A DNA stretch of 64,000 bases from Pseudaminobacter soli (ex Li et al. 2025) (lineage in GTDB: Bacteria > Pseudomonadota > Alphaproteobacteria > Rhizobiales > Rhizobiaceae). The DNA lies in contig NZ_JARXVF010000013.1 of NCBI RefSeq assembly GCF_029892515.1, positions 35,652-99,651 on the forward strand. The letters run 5' to 3'. A program made the translations under genes and the position numbers. Below are positions 45,632 through 54,906 of the stretch, one piece after another; the stretch's first letter is position 1; each line of letters opens with the position of its first letter. The notes under the pieces were generated by a model. It made no database searches. It saw only the letters and a list, made by a program, of their open reading frames with translations, and had not been told where the DNA came from.

Positions 45632-47341
45632 ATGGACAGCATCATACAATTTCTGATCTGGGCGGGGATCGTCATTTTCACGATCGCCGTGATCGGCTTC
45701 ATCTTCGGCCGGCTCTACCAGCGCGCGGAGCGCGACGAGGCCTTCGTGCGCACCGGCGTCGGCGGCCGTCGCGTCGTCAAGGACGGAGGCGCCATCATTC
45801 TTCCTATCGTCCATGCGCTGGCCAAGGTGAAGCTCAACACCGTCAAGCTCGTGGTGGACCGCCGGCGCGAGGACGCATTCATCACGTCGGACCGCATGCG
45901 CGTCGACATCCGCGCCGAATTCTACGTCCGCGTCGATGGTACGGATGACGGCATCGGCCTTGCCGCGCAGACCCTTGGCGACCGCGTCAACGATCCCAAG
46001 GCGATTCAGGATCTCGTCGAGGCCAAGCTGGTCGACGCACTGCGTTCCGTCGCCGCGCGCAATACGCTCGACCAGTTGCACGAAAATCGTTCGGACTTCG
46101 TCAAGGCCGTGCAGGACGCCGTCGAGACGGACCTGCGCTCCAACGGCCTGGAGTTAGAATCGGTTAGCCTCACCGGCCTCGACCAAACGCCGCGCGAATT
46201 CTTCAACGAGACCAATGCCTTTGACGCCGTGGGCCTCGCCAAGCTCACCAGCATCACTGAGCAGCGGCGCAAGGAGCGCAACGAGATAACGCGACTAACC
46301 GAGGTCGCGATCGCCGAGCAGGACCTCAATGCCTCGCGTGAAAAGTTCGCGTTGAAGCGCCAAGAGGAAGAGGCCCGTCTCGAGCAGGAGCGCGACGTCG
46401 CCGCCAAGCAGGCCGCGACCCGGTCCGAGATGGCCAAGGCCGAGGAAACTGCCAAGCTGGCCGAGCAGTCGGCGCAGATCGAGCGTGAGCGGGAGATCGC
46501 AGAACGCGCTGCCGAGGCGTCCCGCGCCAAGGAAGAGGCCCGCATCAACTCCGAACGCGATGTGGAGCTTAGTCGCCAAAACATGGCGGTCGCGATTGCC
46601 AAGAAGAGCGAGGAGACCTCCCGCTCTGAGGCCAAAGCCCGCGAGGCCGAGGCGCTGAGCGTGGCCGCGCAAGAAAAGGTGCAGACCGCCCGCGACCGCG
46701 AAATCGCCGACCGTAATCGCCAGATTGCGGTTCTGCAGGCTCAGGAAGCGGCCGAGTCGGAGGCGATTTCGGTTACCGTCGGTGCCAGCGCCGAAAAGGC
46801 GGCGGCGGAAGATCGCGCAGCGGCCATTCTGGTCGAGGCGCGTGCGCAGGCCGAAGCGATGAAGGTGCGGGCCGAAGGCCTGGTCGCCGAGGGCGAGGCC
46901 GATGCCGCCAACATTCGCGCCCGTAACGAGGCGCGCAACACCCTGTCGGACAAGGTGATCCAGCTTGAGCTCACGCAGGCCCGCATCACCATGCTGCCGG
47001 AGGCGCTGAAAGCCCTGATGGAGCCTGCCAGCCGCATCGACAGCATCCGCGTCTTCGACACGGCCGGCTTCACCGGCGGCCGTTCGGGCGAGGCGGGTGG
47101 CCGCTCGGGCCCCGGCGATCTGGCCGACCAGTTGCTGCGCTTCACCGGCAACAAGCCGCTCATCGACGCGCTTTTGGCCGAGGCCGGCATTGCCGGTGCC
47201 GGCGGCTCCCTGAAGGACCTTGTTTCGGCAAAGCCCGAGGAGGTGATCGCCGAGGAAATCGACGAGGAGGAAGAAGCCCCCGAAGTAGAGCAACTGGCCC
47301 TGCAGTCGCAGCTGTCGGCCGAACCGTCCCAGGCAAACTGA
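45632..47341 (+). CDS. Flotillin-family (YqiK-type) membrane scaffold protein
   Basis: GGGAGTGGGAA precedes the ATG at 45632. The 569-residue protein has one N-terminal membrane segment (IIQFLIWAGIVIFTIAVIGF), an SPFH/PHB domain at about 30-200 (AFVRTGVGGRRVVKDGG, SVSLTGLDQTPREFF), and a long Ala/Glu/Arg-rich coiled coil at about 200-460. The C-terminal tail ends in an acidic stretch (EEIDEEEEAPEVEQ). Flotillins organise membrane microdomains and cooperate with PspA-like proteins in envelope stress. It is the last gene of the three-gene cassette. Confidence 0.9.
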   Translation: MDSIIQFLIWAGIVIFTIAVIGFIFGRLYQRAERDEAFVRTGVGGRRVVKDGGAIILPIVHALAKVKLNTVKLVVDRRREDAFITSDRMRVDIRAEFYVRVDGTDDGIGLAAQTLGDRVNDPKAIQDLVEAKLVDALRSVAARNTLDQLHENRSDFVKAVQDAVETDLRSNGLELESVSLTGLDQTPREFFNETNAFDAVGLAKLTSITEQRRKERNEITRLTEVAIAEQDLNASREKFALKRQEEEARLEQERDVAAKQAATRSEMAKAEETAKLAEQSAQIEREREIAERAAEASRAKEEARINSERDVELSRQNMAVAIAKKSEETSRSEAKAREAEALSVAAQEKVQTARDREIADRNRQIAVLQAQEAAESEAISVTVGASAEKAAAEDRAAAILVEARAQAEAMKVRAEGLVAEGEADAANIRARNEARNTLSDKVIQLELTQARITMLPEALKALMEPASRIDSIRVFDTAGFTGGRSGEAGGRSGPGDLADQLLRFTGNKPLIDALLAEAGIAGAGGSLKDLVSAKPEEVIAEEIDEEEEAPEVEQLALQSQLSAEPSQAN

Positions 47342-47547
47342 GCCGTTCGCCGCGAGGGCGCGGTACCAGCCGCGCCCGTTTCAAATGCTCATGCAGTCCC
47401 ATCGAAGCGCATGGTAAGCACGTTGCGCTGACGCCAGGCATGTCGGTGACGGCCGAGTGAGGCGGCGGGCGAGCGGGGCGCGCGTCGCCGCAATCGTTTG
47501 ATCATGCGTTGTTCCTCTTGCATCCGCTGGGGGGAGCCTCACGTCAA

Positions 47548-47650
47548 CCGCTTCCTGTAGCATATGTCGGTACCGGCAGTTGCGGGCCCCCGCAACGCTT
47601 CCAACGCTACGGTATCCCTTAGTAGCCAAAAACTGCGATCCAGTGCGCCA
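47548..47650 (-). repeat. Dispersed repeat, recombinase tail copy 4, plus shared 22-base segment
   Basis: CATATGTCGGTACCGGCAGTTG is a diverged version of the repeat at 23558, 34547 and 60455. AAAACTGCGATCCAGTGCG at 47629 is part of a 22-base exact match with 3737-3758. The region 47342-47745 has no gene; it is a scar between the flotillin and the Dpp-type ATPase. Confidence 0.5.
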
Positions 47651-47745
47651 GAGCAAGTCTTTCGAGCCTTCTCAACTGTTGCATCCGTGCCAGATATTGT
47701 CACGGTGCCCTGCATCCGGCCCAGTCTAGCCGGGCACACTTCGGT

Positions 47746-48705
47746 TCAGAAGAGGATCGATGTCTGCCGCACGTAATGCGTCGGGGATATTTCGTTCATC
47801 GGAAGATTGACCGGAATGAAATCGAGGCTTCGGACAGCGCTTGGAATTTCATCCGACATTGGCTCGCGGCCAACCGGACGTTTCGTCGGATCGGCGATGG
47901 GAACCGTTGAGAGCAGCTTACGGGTGTAGGGATGTTGCGGGTTGCCGAAGACTGAACGACGGTCTCCGATTTCCACGATCTCGCCCAAATACATGACTGC
48001 AACACGGTGGGCGATGCGCTCTACAACGGCCATGTCATGGCTGATGAATAGAATGGCAATACCCATATCGCGTTGCAGATCCATCAAGAGGTTGATGACT
48101 TGCGCCTGGATGGTGACGTCGAGCGAGGCGACCGCTTCGTCGGCGATGATCAGCCGGGGATCGAGCGCTAGCGCACGCGCTATGCAGATACGTTGGCGCT
48201 GCCCTCCGGAAAAGGCGTGCGGATATCGTTCCAGATGCTCGGGCGATAGGTCTACCTTGGCGAGCAACTCGGCCGCGCGAGCGCGCAGTTTGGCTGTTGA
48301 GCCAACACGATGGACACGCATAGGGTCCATCAGAGCCCGCGCAATCGTCATGCGCGGATTGAGCGAAGAGAATGGATCTTGGAATACCATCTGCACTTCG
48401 CGCCGGAACCGAGCGCGCGCCTGGCGCGGCATGCCGATGACCTCGCTCCCATCGTAGAGGATCGAGCCGGATTGGGGCTTGTCCAGTTGCATGATGCTTC
48501 GTGCAACCGTGGATTTGCCGCAACCGGACTCTCCCACCAGAGCCAGTGTCTCACCTGGGAAAATATCGAAGGAGACGTTTTCGACCGCATGCACGCGACC
48601 TGCGACACGACCGAAAACACCTCCCTTCAGCTCGAAGCGTGTAACGAGATTGCGAACCTCCATCAGCGGCTTCTTGCCGGTCGCATCTTCCGCTGCGGTC
48701 CTCAT
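47746..48705 (-). CDS. Peptide/nickel-type ABC transporter ATP-binding protein, DppF/OppF
   Basis: ATG 48705 overlaps the DppD-type stop and gives 319 residues; a longer frame to 48897 lies within the neighbour gene. Walker A is VGESGCGKSTVARSIM, QMVFQDPFSSLNPR is the Opp/Dpp Q-loop, signature FSGGQRQRICIARAL, Walker B IIADEAVASLD, switch LFISHDMAVVERIAHRV. The C-terminal PQHPYTRKLLSTVP is the standard oligopeptide signature. It works with DppD-type and the permeases at 53-55 kb. Confidence 0.92.
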   Translation of the reverse strand: MRTAAEDATGKKPLMEVRNLVTRFELKGGVFGRVAGRVHAVENVSFDIFPGETLALVGESGCGKSTVARSIMQLDKPQSGSILYDGSEVIGMPRQARARFRREVQMVFQDPFSSLNPRMTIARALMDPMRVHRVGSTAKLRARAAELLAKVDLSPEHLERYPHAFSGGQRQRICIARALALDPRLIIADEAVASLDVTIQAQVINLLMDLQRDMGIAILFISHDMAVVERIAHRVAVMYLGEIVEIGDRRSVFGNPQHPYTRKLLSTVPIADPTKRPVGREPMSDEIPSAVRSLDFIPVNLPMNEISPTHYVRQTSILF

Positions 48706-49670
48706 TCGGCGGTCTCCGTCAGCTCTTGTTCGGCTTGGTATAGGACGAGGGGGAACTTCTCGGGAGCGTCCTTGCTGGCCATGCTGCCGAGGCGTGGCAC
48801 GGCTGAGATCAGTGCACGGGTGTAGCGGTGTTGGGGGCTGGCGAAGATCTGGTTCACTGAGCCCGACTCGACGATCTCGCCTTGCAGCATGACGCAAACG
48901 CGGTCTGCGATTTCCGCGACGACGCCCATATCGTGTGTGATGAATAGAACCGACATGCCGATTTCGCGCTGCAACGCCCTCACAAGGTCGAGGATCTGCG
49001 CCTGAATGGTGACGTCCAGGGCAGTGGTGGGCTCATCGAGGATCATCAGCGACGGTCGGCAGGCAAGCGCCATAGCAATCATCACGCGCTGGCGCATGCC
49101 GCCTGAAAGCTGGTGTGCATATTGGTCCAGCCTACGCGCAGCATCAGGAACGCGCACGAGCTTCAGCACATTCAGGGCGATTTCCCTTGCCGCGCGCGGT
49201 GTCTTGCCCTGATGACGAATTACAGCCTCGGCGATTTGATCTCCCACCGTGAAGACGGGATTGAGGCTCGACATCGGGTCCTGGAAAACGATGGACAACT
49301 CAAATCCGCGAAGCGCCTCGACGCGCTTTTCCGAAAGCTTAGTCAGGTCGGTGATGCTTCCGTCCTTTAGGCGCATCACAATGCGGCCGCCCGTGATCCT
49401 AGCGCCGTCATATTCTGTGAGGCGCATCACGGTCATGGCCGTGACGGATTTCCCTGAGCCGGATTCGCCGACCAAGGCCAACGTTTCACCGCGCTTGATC
49501 GTGAATGACACCCCGCGCACCGCACGCACCGGTCGCGTCGCGCGAAGGCCAAAGCCAACTTCCAGATTTTCGACTGAGAGAATTACATCGTCAGGGAGCG
49601 CAACGGCACTGGCAGATGTCGTAGTCAAATGAGAGCCCCCCGTAGCGCGGTGGATCACGTCCTGGGGCAT
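48702..49670 (-). CDS. Peptide/nickel-type ABC transporter ATP-binding protein, DppD/OppD
   Basis: ATG 49670 gives 322 residues; TTG codons at 49679 and 49628 are alternatives (a G-rich run precedes the last). Walker A is VGESGSGKSVTAMTVMRL, Q-loop VFQDPMSSLNPVFTVG, signature LSGGMRQRVMIAMAL, Walker B LMILDEPTTALDVTIQ, and PQHRYTRALISAVPRLG at the C-terminus. It overlaps the DppF-type gene by four bases. Both ATPase genes point away from the permeases. Confidence 0.9.
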   Translation of the reverse strand: MPQDVIHRATGGSHLTTTSASAVALPDDVILSVENLEVGFGLRATRPVRAVRGVSFTIKRGETLALVGESGSGKSVTAMTVMRLTEYDGARITGGRIVMRLKDGSITDLTKLSEKRVEALRGFELSIVFQDPMSSLNPVFTVGDQIAEAVIRHQGKTPRAAREIALNVLKLVRVPDAARRLDQYAHQLSGGMRQRVMIAMALACRPSLMILDEPTTALDVTIQAQILDLVRALQREIGMSVLFITHDMGVVAEIADRVCVMLQGEIVESGSVNQIFASPQHRYTRALISAVPRLGSMASKDAPEKFPLVLYQAEQELTETAE

Positions 49671-49902
49671 CGAACGCAATGAGATGACGAGCTGTCAATA
49701 GCGCTGTGTTGGTGGGGACATACTGCCCGACCTTCGGGTTGGGTGCGTCAGCGGTTTGCTCATTCAAGCAGGGGGGAGGCGACAGCTTGAAAAGACTGGC
49801 GTCTCGCGAATTGGAGGCAATGTTATGCGATTTTTGCATCGCTCTCTCGCTTTTCGCATAGCTGCTATCGGAGCCATTGCCATCCCAAGTTTCTCGATCA
49901 CC

Positions 49903-50856
49903 TCAGCGCATGGTCAACGTGGAATCGATGATGCTCCGGCCCCGTTGCAATTCCGATTTCTGGGAAAGGTATTTCCAGAGGGCTTCTCCGTCGCGATTAC
50001 GTGTTCCCACCCGTCGAAAGATCCTGATCTCAATCTCCAGTGACATCTGCTGGCCTCCAATCTGAACGAGCTCGCCCTGGCTAACCGACTTTTGGACGCA
50101 AATCTGAGGCAACCAGGCAATACCGCGCCCTGCGATGGCCATCTGCTTGAGACCTTCCGCGAGCGACGATTGGTATACCGTGCTAAGATTGAGGGGGTGC
50201 CGCCAGCGCGATTGGATGAGTGAGATCAGCTTGCCGAGATAGCCGTCGCTCCAGGAATAGGAAAGATAAGGAATCCTTGTACCTTCGGGCGCTTCTATGC
50301 TGAAAAGTGGCTTCCCAGTCGGATCGGTGCCAGACACCAGTATCAGGCGATCCTTGCCAATCTGGAGAGATTCGAAAGGGCCGGTCTCCAGTACTGGCGG
50401 GCCGTCGGGGTGGTCGTAGATGATCGCGAAGTCACACTTCCCCGACGACAAATGCTCCACGCATTCAAGAAAGTCGGCCGTATGCATGCTGCTACGAACT
50501 GGAGCATTAGGCATGTCAGGTGTGCTGATCCAATTCGGAAAAAAGTAGATCGCAAGCGTATGCAGCGCCGCGAAGGTGAGGAGCTGCGAACTGGCGCCGG
50601 CGACATTGCGGCAGTCGGTTCGTAACCGATACATGTCGCGCACCATCTCCTGACAGCGCGGCACGAACATGTTCCCTGCGCTGGTGAGGTGGATCGGATA
50701 GGTGCTGCGGTCGATAAGGTCGGCCCCGACCCAAGTTTCCAAGGATTTGATTCGACGGCTGAAAGCCGGCTGCGAGATGTGACGAGCCGCAGCCGCGGTG
50801 GAGAAGTTCCGCGTAGCAACGATTTCCAGGAAGTCTTCGAGCCACGCCAGCTCCAT
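49903..50856 (-). CDS. LysR-family transcriptional regulator
   Basis: ATG 50856 has GAGGT upstream and gives 317 residues; eight extra residues from ATG 50880 are possible. It has the LysR winged helix: MELAWLEDFLEIVATRNFST, ARHISQPAFSRRIKSLE, residues 1-60. The effector domain follows. The MELxWLEDFL opening is like HypT/YjiE-group regulators. It is divergent from the substrate-binding-protein gene, 126 bases apart, and probably controls the transport and peptide-use operon in that gap. Its effector is unknown. Confidence 0.88.
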   Translation of the reverse strand: MELAWLEDFLEIVATRNFSTAAAARHISQPAFSRRIKSLETWVGADLIDRSTYPIHLTSAGNMFVPRCQEMVRDMYRLRTDCRNVAGASSQLLTFAALHTLAIYFFPNWISTPDMPNAPVRSSMHTADFLECVEHLSSGKCDFAIIYDHPDGPPVLETGPFESLQIGKDRLILVSGTDPTGKPLFSIEAPEGTRIPYLSYSWSDGYLGKLISLIQSRWRHPLNLSTVYQSSLAEGLKQMAIAGRGIAWLPQICVQKSVSQGELVQIGGQQMSLEIEIRIFRRVGTRNRDGEALWKYLSQKSELQRGRSIIDSTLTMR

Positions 50857-50982
50857 TCCGACCTCATGCGTTCTTTGCATAACCGATCCTATCTACGCAT
50901 TGGACAGCAATGCAAGTGTGCCCCTAGCCTCCATGCCAACAACAAGAAGACCGTCCGTGTCCACTATAGGGGAACAACCTCC

Positions 50983-52908
50983 ATGAAACGTGCTTTGGCT
51001 TTCGCTCTCAGTATAGGCCTTGGCATGGCAGCTGCGCCTGCCATGGCCGAAACCAAAAATCCCGGAACATTCGTCTTTCTCTGGACCGACGACGTCCAGT
51101 CATTCGATCCCGCCTACATCGCAAATACCCCGAGCTCCTATGGGGTATTGAACGTCTACAGCCGACTGCTCAACTACAACGGCTCCCAGATTTCAGAGTT
51201 CGTGCCCTCGATTTCAACCGACGTGCCCACCCTTGAAAATGGCCTCATAAAGCAGGGTGACGACGGCTCGATCAGCTACACCTTCCCGATCCGCAAGGGC
51301 GTCCACGCGCACAAGGTCGGCATCAAGGGAGATGAAGGTAAGGTCACCTGGCAATATTACGATGGCTTGACCGACGAGCAGAAAGCCAAAATCGAACCAG
51401 GCTATGGCGAGATCACGCCGGAAGATGTGCGCTATTCGCTGCTGCGCGCAATTCTGATGGGTCAGTCGTGGATGTCCAACGCGATCACGGAAGTGATGAC
51501 CGCCGGCAAATACCCCGATGTCGCCAAATGGGTCGAGACGGAGGGCAATGTCTCTAATATCAACGATGCGAGCTCCGAGGCACTTCGCAAGGTCTATGAC
51601 CAGCTTGCTTCGCAGATCACCGTCGAGGGTGACAATGTCACTTTGAAGCTACCAAAATCGTTTCCCGCAACGCTCGGCGTCCTGGCTCTTCCGTTCGGCG
51701 CATCGATCGTTGACAAGGAATGGGTTGCCTCCGTCGGTGGATGGGATGGTGATGGCGATACCTGGAAGAAGTACTATCGTCCTGAGCTTGGCGATGACCC
51801 CCTATTTGCGCAGGAGAACGGCACCGGCCCCTTCATACTCGATGAGTGGGACCGCACGGATCGCCGCATCACTCTGAAACGTTTCGACAATTACTTCATG
51901 GGGCCTGCGTCGCTCGAACGCGTTGTTATGCGCACGGTGCCGGAATGGACCACGCGACGGCTACAATTGCTTTCCGGCGACGCCGATTTTGTCACTTCGC
52001 CGGTCGAATTCCTCGATGAACTCAGTAAGACTGACGGCGTCAAAGTGATCGACGGCCTGCCGAAGGTCTTTGGCCGTGGCCTCTATTTCGCCTGGCCCGT
52101 GGATGAGGCCGACAATCCCGCCATCGGCAGTGGCAAGCTGGATGGAAACGGCATCCCATCGGATTTCTTCGCTGATATCGATGTGCGCAAAGGTTTTAAC
52201 TATGCGCAGAACTACGATGCATTGCTGAAGCAGGTTTTGCTCGGAAAGACGGTCCAGTCGCGAGGCCCTACGGTACGTGGCATCATGGGCTATCGGCCGG
52301 ACTCGCCGATTTACAGTTACGATCCTGAGAAGGCCGCGGAGCACTTCAAGAAGGCCCTCGGCGGAAAGTTGTGGGACACCGGCTTCACCTTCACGGCCTA
52401 TGTGCAGGAAGGTACGCCGCAGGGCACGGCCGCGCTGTCGGCGCTCCAGCAGGGGCTGCAGCGCATCAACCCAAAGTTCAAGATGAAGATCCAGTCGCTG
52501 CCCTGGGCGTCGATTTCGGACAAGCTGAACAATCGCGAGAAGCCGGCATCGCCGCTAACCTATATGGGCTGGGGCCCGGACTATTCAGATCCCGGTGGTC
52601 CGCTCGGTGCGGCAACCTACTACCTTTCCCCGACTGGACTTGTCGGCGGCATGCTCGGCCAAGGTTATCGCGACCTGATGGCGGAGAAGTTCAAGCCGCT
52701 GCTGGATGAAGCCTGGGCGTCAAGCGATCCGGCAGTTCGTGAGCCTATCTACGCCAAGCTGCAGGAAATGTCCTACGACTACGCCACAACCCAGTTCCTC
52801 TGGGAGGACTTCGGCTACATCGTCACCCGTAGCAACATAGACGGCTACGTGCACAACATGATCCTCTATGGTGCCTGGGACTTCTATCCCGTTACCAAAG
52901 CGGATTGA
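50983..52908 (+). CDS. ABC transporter substrate-binding protein, family 5 (oligopeptide type)
   Basis: ATG 50983 gives 641 residues, long for the family. A Sec signal peptide is clear (MKRALAFALSIGLGMAAAPA, cleavage after AMA). The mature part has PGTFVFLWTDDVQSFDPAYI, NGTGPFILDEWDRTDRRITL, and DIDVRKGFNYAQNYDALLKQ. Insertions around residues 90-140 explain the extra length. It is the first gene of the dpp-type operon, with the permeases directly after it. Confidence 0.9.
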   Translation: MKRALAFALSIGLGMAAAPAMAETKNPGTFVFLWTDDVQSFDPAYIANTPSSYGVLNVYSRLLNYNGSQISEFVPSISTDVPTLENGLIKQGDDGSISYTFPIRKGVHAHKVGIKGDEGKVTWQYYDGLTDEQKAKIEPGYGEITPEDVRYSLLRAILMGQSWMSNAITEVMTAGKYPDVAKWVETEGNVSNINDASSEALRKVYDQLASQITVEGDNVTLKLPKSFPATLGVLALPFGASIVDKEWVASVGGWDGDGDTWKKYYRPELGDDPLFAQENGTGPFILDEWDRTDRRITLKRFDNYFMGPASLERVVMRTVPEWTTRRLQLLSGDADFVTSPVEFLDELSKTDGVKVIDGLPKVFGRGLYFAWPVDEADNPAIGSGKLDGNGIPSDFFADIDVRKGFNYAQNYDALLKQVLLGKTVQSRGPTVRGIMGYRPDSPIYSYDPEKAAEHFKKALGGKLWDTGFTFTAYVQEGTPQGTAALSALQQGLQRINPKFKMKIQSLPWASISDKLNNREKPASPLTYMGWGPDYSDPGGPLGAATYYLSPTGLVGGMLGQGYRDLMAEKFKPLLDEAWASSDPAVREPIYAKLQEMSYDYATTQFLWEDFGYIVTRSNIDGYVHNMILYGAWDFYPVTKAD

Positions 52909-52981
52909 GCCACGTTGAAGAGTGCCGGGCGGCACCGCTGCCCGGCAGGTTTCCTCCACTCCTCAAGCAACGAGTCCTGGT

Positions 52982-54019
52982 GTGCTGAATTACGCTTTGC
53001 GGCGGCTGCTGTTGCTGCCTGTCGTTCTCTTTGCCCTGTCGCTGATGCTCTTCGCATTGCAGATGTCGCTGTCGCCGACGCAGCGCTTGGCTGCCTACGC
53101 GCCATCGCCCGATTTTCTTAAGGGCGGGCAGGAAAGCATCCGCAAGATGATCGAGCAGTACGGCCTGAACGATCCCTTCCACGTCCAGTACGGCCGATGG
53201 ATCGGCAACATTTTGACTGGTAATCTGGGCTGGTCGGAAACCGCGCGCCAGCCGGTGGCTCATGCATTGGCATCGCTGCTGCCGGCGACGCTGGAACTGG
53301 TGCTGCTTGCATTCATACCGGGATTTCTGCTCTCCATCTATCTGGGTTCTCGTGCCGGCATCTATCTCAACCGCTGGCCAGATCACATCATCCGCATCTT
53401 CACGATCCTGGGTTGGTCGTTCCCGGTCTATGTCTTCGGCCTGTTGATGCTCCTGATCTTCTATTCGGCGCTCGACTGGTTCCCGCCCGGGCGGCTCAGC
53501 CAGTGGGCTCAGGCAGTGGTCACGTCGCCCGAATTCACCCGATACACCGGGGCCAATACGGTTGATGCATTGCTCAACGGCAATCTGGCGGTCTTCGGTG
53601 ACTCGCTTCGTCACCTTGCCGCCCCTGTCATTACGCTCACCTATGTCAACCTTGCCAGCATGACGCGTGTGATGCGCACTTCCATGCTGGAAACGCTACG
53701 TCAGGACTATGTCCGCACCGCGCGAGCAAAGGGCATGCCTCGCCGCGTGGTGGAACTTCGGCATGCGCGCCGCAATGCTCTGCTTCCTGTCACTACAATC
53801 GCCGGTATGGAACTGGCCACGATGATGGGTGGCGTCGTCATCACCGAAACCATCTTCGACTATGCGGGCCTCGGCCAGTTCGCAGCAAAGTCCGCCGCCA
53901 ATCTGGACTTTCCCGCGGTGCTGGGCTTTGGCCTCTACTTCGCGATCGTCCTTGTCCTGATGAACCTCATTGTCGACCTGATCTATCCGTTGCTCGATCC
54001 GAGGGTGAAAACGCGATGA
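52982..54019 (+). CDS. Peptide-type ABC transporter permease, DppB/OppB
   Basis: GTG 52982 gives 345 residues; a longer frame to 52922 has no support. About six membrane segments occur. DppB features are LNYALRRLLLLPVVLFALSL at the N-terminus, MIEQYGLNDPFHVQYGRWIG, and the coupling motif DYVRTARAKGMPRRVVELRH. GGVVITETIFDYAGLGQFA is typical of the C-terminal part. It overlaps the DppC-type gene by four bases. Confidence 0.9.
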   Translation: MLNYALRRLLLLPVVLFALSLMLFALQMSLSPTQRLAAYAPSPDFLKGGQESIRKMIEQYGLNDPFHVQYGRWIGNILTGNLGWSETARQPVAHALASLLPATLELVLLAFIPGFLLSIYLGSRAGIYLNRWPDHIIRIFTILGWSFPVYVFGLLMLLIFYSALDWFPPGRLSQWAQAVVTSPEFTRYTGANTVDALLNGNLAVFGDSLRHLAAPVITLTYVNLASMTRVMRTSMLETLRQDYVRTARAKGMPRRVVELRHARRNALLPVTTIAGMELATMMGGVVITETIFDYAGLGQFAAKSAANLDFPAVLGFGLYFAIVLVLMNLIVDLIYPLLDPRVKTR

Positions 54020-54888
54020 AGTTGTTTCGCTATCTGCTGCGGAATCCGATGTCGCTGGTCGGGGTTCTGATACTCCTGGCGTTTGTACTTGTCGCGATAT
54101 TCGCGCCAGTTCTTGCGCCGCCGCAGGAATTCCAGATGTCGGTCTACGATACGCCGCGTGCGGGTTTTCTTGCGACGCCCCAGCCACCTTCGGCCGATGC
54201 CGTCTTCGGGACCACCGAAGGCCAATACGATATCTACTACGCCGTCGTCTGGGGTACCCGAACGGCGTTCAAGATAGGCCTCGGGGTCGTTGCGATTTCT
54301 TTGCTGATCGGCACAATCGTCGGATCGCTTGCCGCCTATTATGGCGGAGCCGTGGACGAGGTGCTGATGCGCATCGTCGATGTCTTCATGGCCGTACCAT
54401 TCCTGATCGCTGCCATGGTGCTTACGGCGTTGCTCGGCAAGGGCATAGGCCCGATCACGATCGCCCTGACTACCTTCGGCTGGATGGGCTATGCGCGTGT
54501 CGTTCGCAGCGAAATCCTGCGAATTCGTGAGATGGACTATGTGCATGCGGCGAGGAGTTACGGCGCAAGCGACCTTAGGTTGATCGTACTTCACATCCTG
54601 CCCAATGCCTTCTTCCCGGTCCTCGTGCTTGCCACCATGGCCACCGGCTCGATGGTGCTTTCGGCCTCAGCGCTCAGTTTCCTAGGTGTCGGTACCGAAG
54701 AAGGCTATGCCGATTGGGGGCAGTTCATCGCCTATTCGCGCAACTGGATCGTCGGCCAGCCCGGCAATCCGTTTCAGTACTGGTATACGCTCGCCTTCCC
54801 GGGCGCTGCGATTTTCCTGTTCGTGCTGTCGTGGAATCTCGTCGGCGATACTTTGCGCGACATCCTCGACCCTCGCCACACAAGCTGA
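54016..54888 (+). CDS. Peptide-type ABC transporter permease, DppC/OppC
   Basis: The 290-residue protein has the N-terminal segment VGVLILLAFVLVAIFAPVLA, the coupling motif EMDYVHAARSYGASDLRLIV, and ASALSFLGVGTEEGYADWGQ near the C-terminus. The large loop FGTTEGQYDIYYAVVWGTR is the DppC-type periplasmic/early cytoplasmic part. It completes the channel with the DppB-type protein. Confidence 0.9.
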   Translation: MKLFRYLLRNPMSLVGVLILLAFVLVAIFAPVLAPPQEFQMSVYDTPRAGFLATPQPPSADAVFGTTEGQYDIYYAVVWGTRTAFKIGLGVVAISLLIGTIVGSLAAYYGGAVDEVLMRIVDVFMAVPFLIAAMVLTALLGKGIGPITIALTTFGWMGYARVVRSEILRIREMDYVHAARSYGASDLRLIVLHILPNAFFPVLVLATMATGSMVLSASALSFLGVGTEEGYADWGQFIAYSRNWIVGQPGNPFQYWYTLAFPGAAIFLFVLSWNLVGDTLRDILDPRHTS

Positions 54889-54906
54889 AATCCTGGGAGG
54901 AATGCT

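Noticed and set aside
47381..47739. Minus-strand frames after the flotillin gene
   Set aside because: They read through a decayed recombinase-tail repeat and carry no complete domain.
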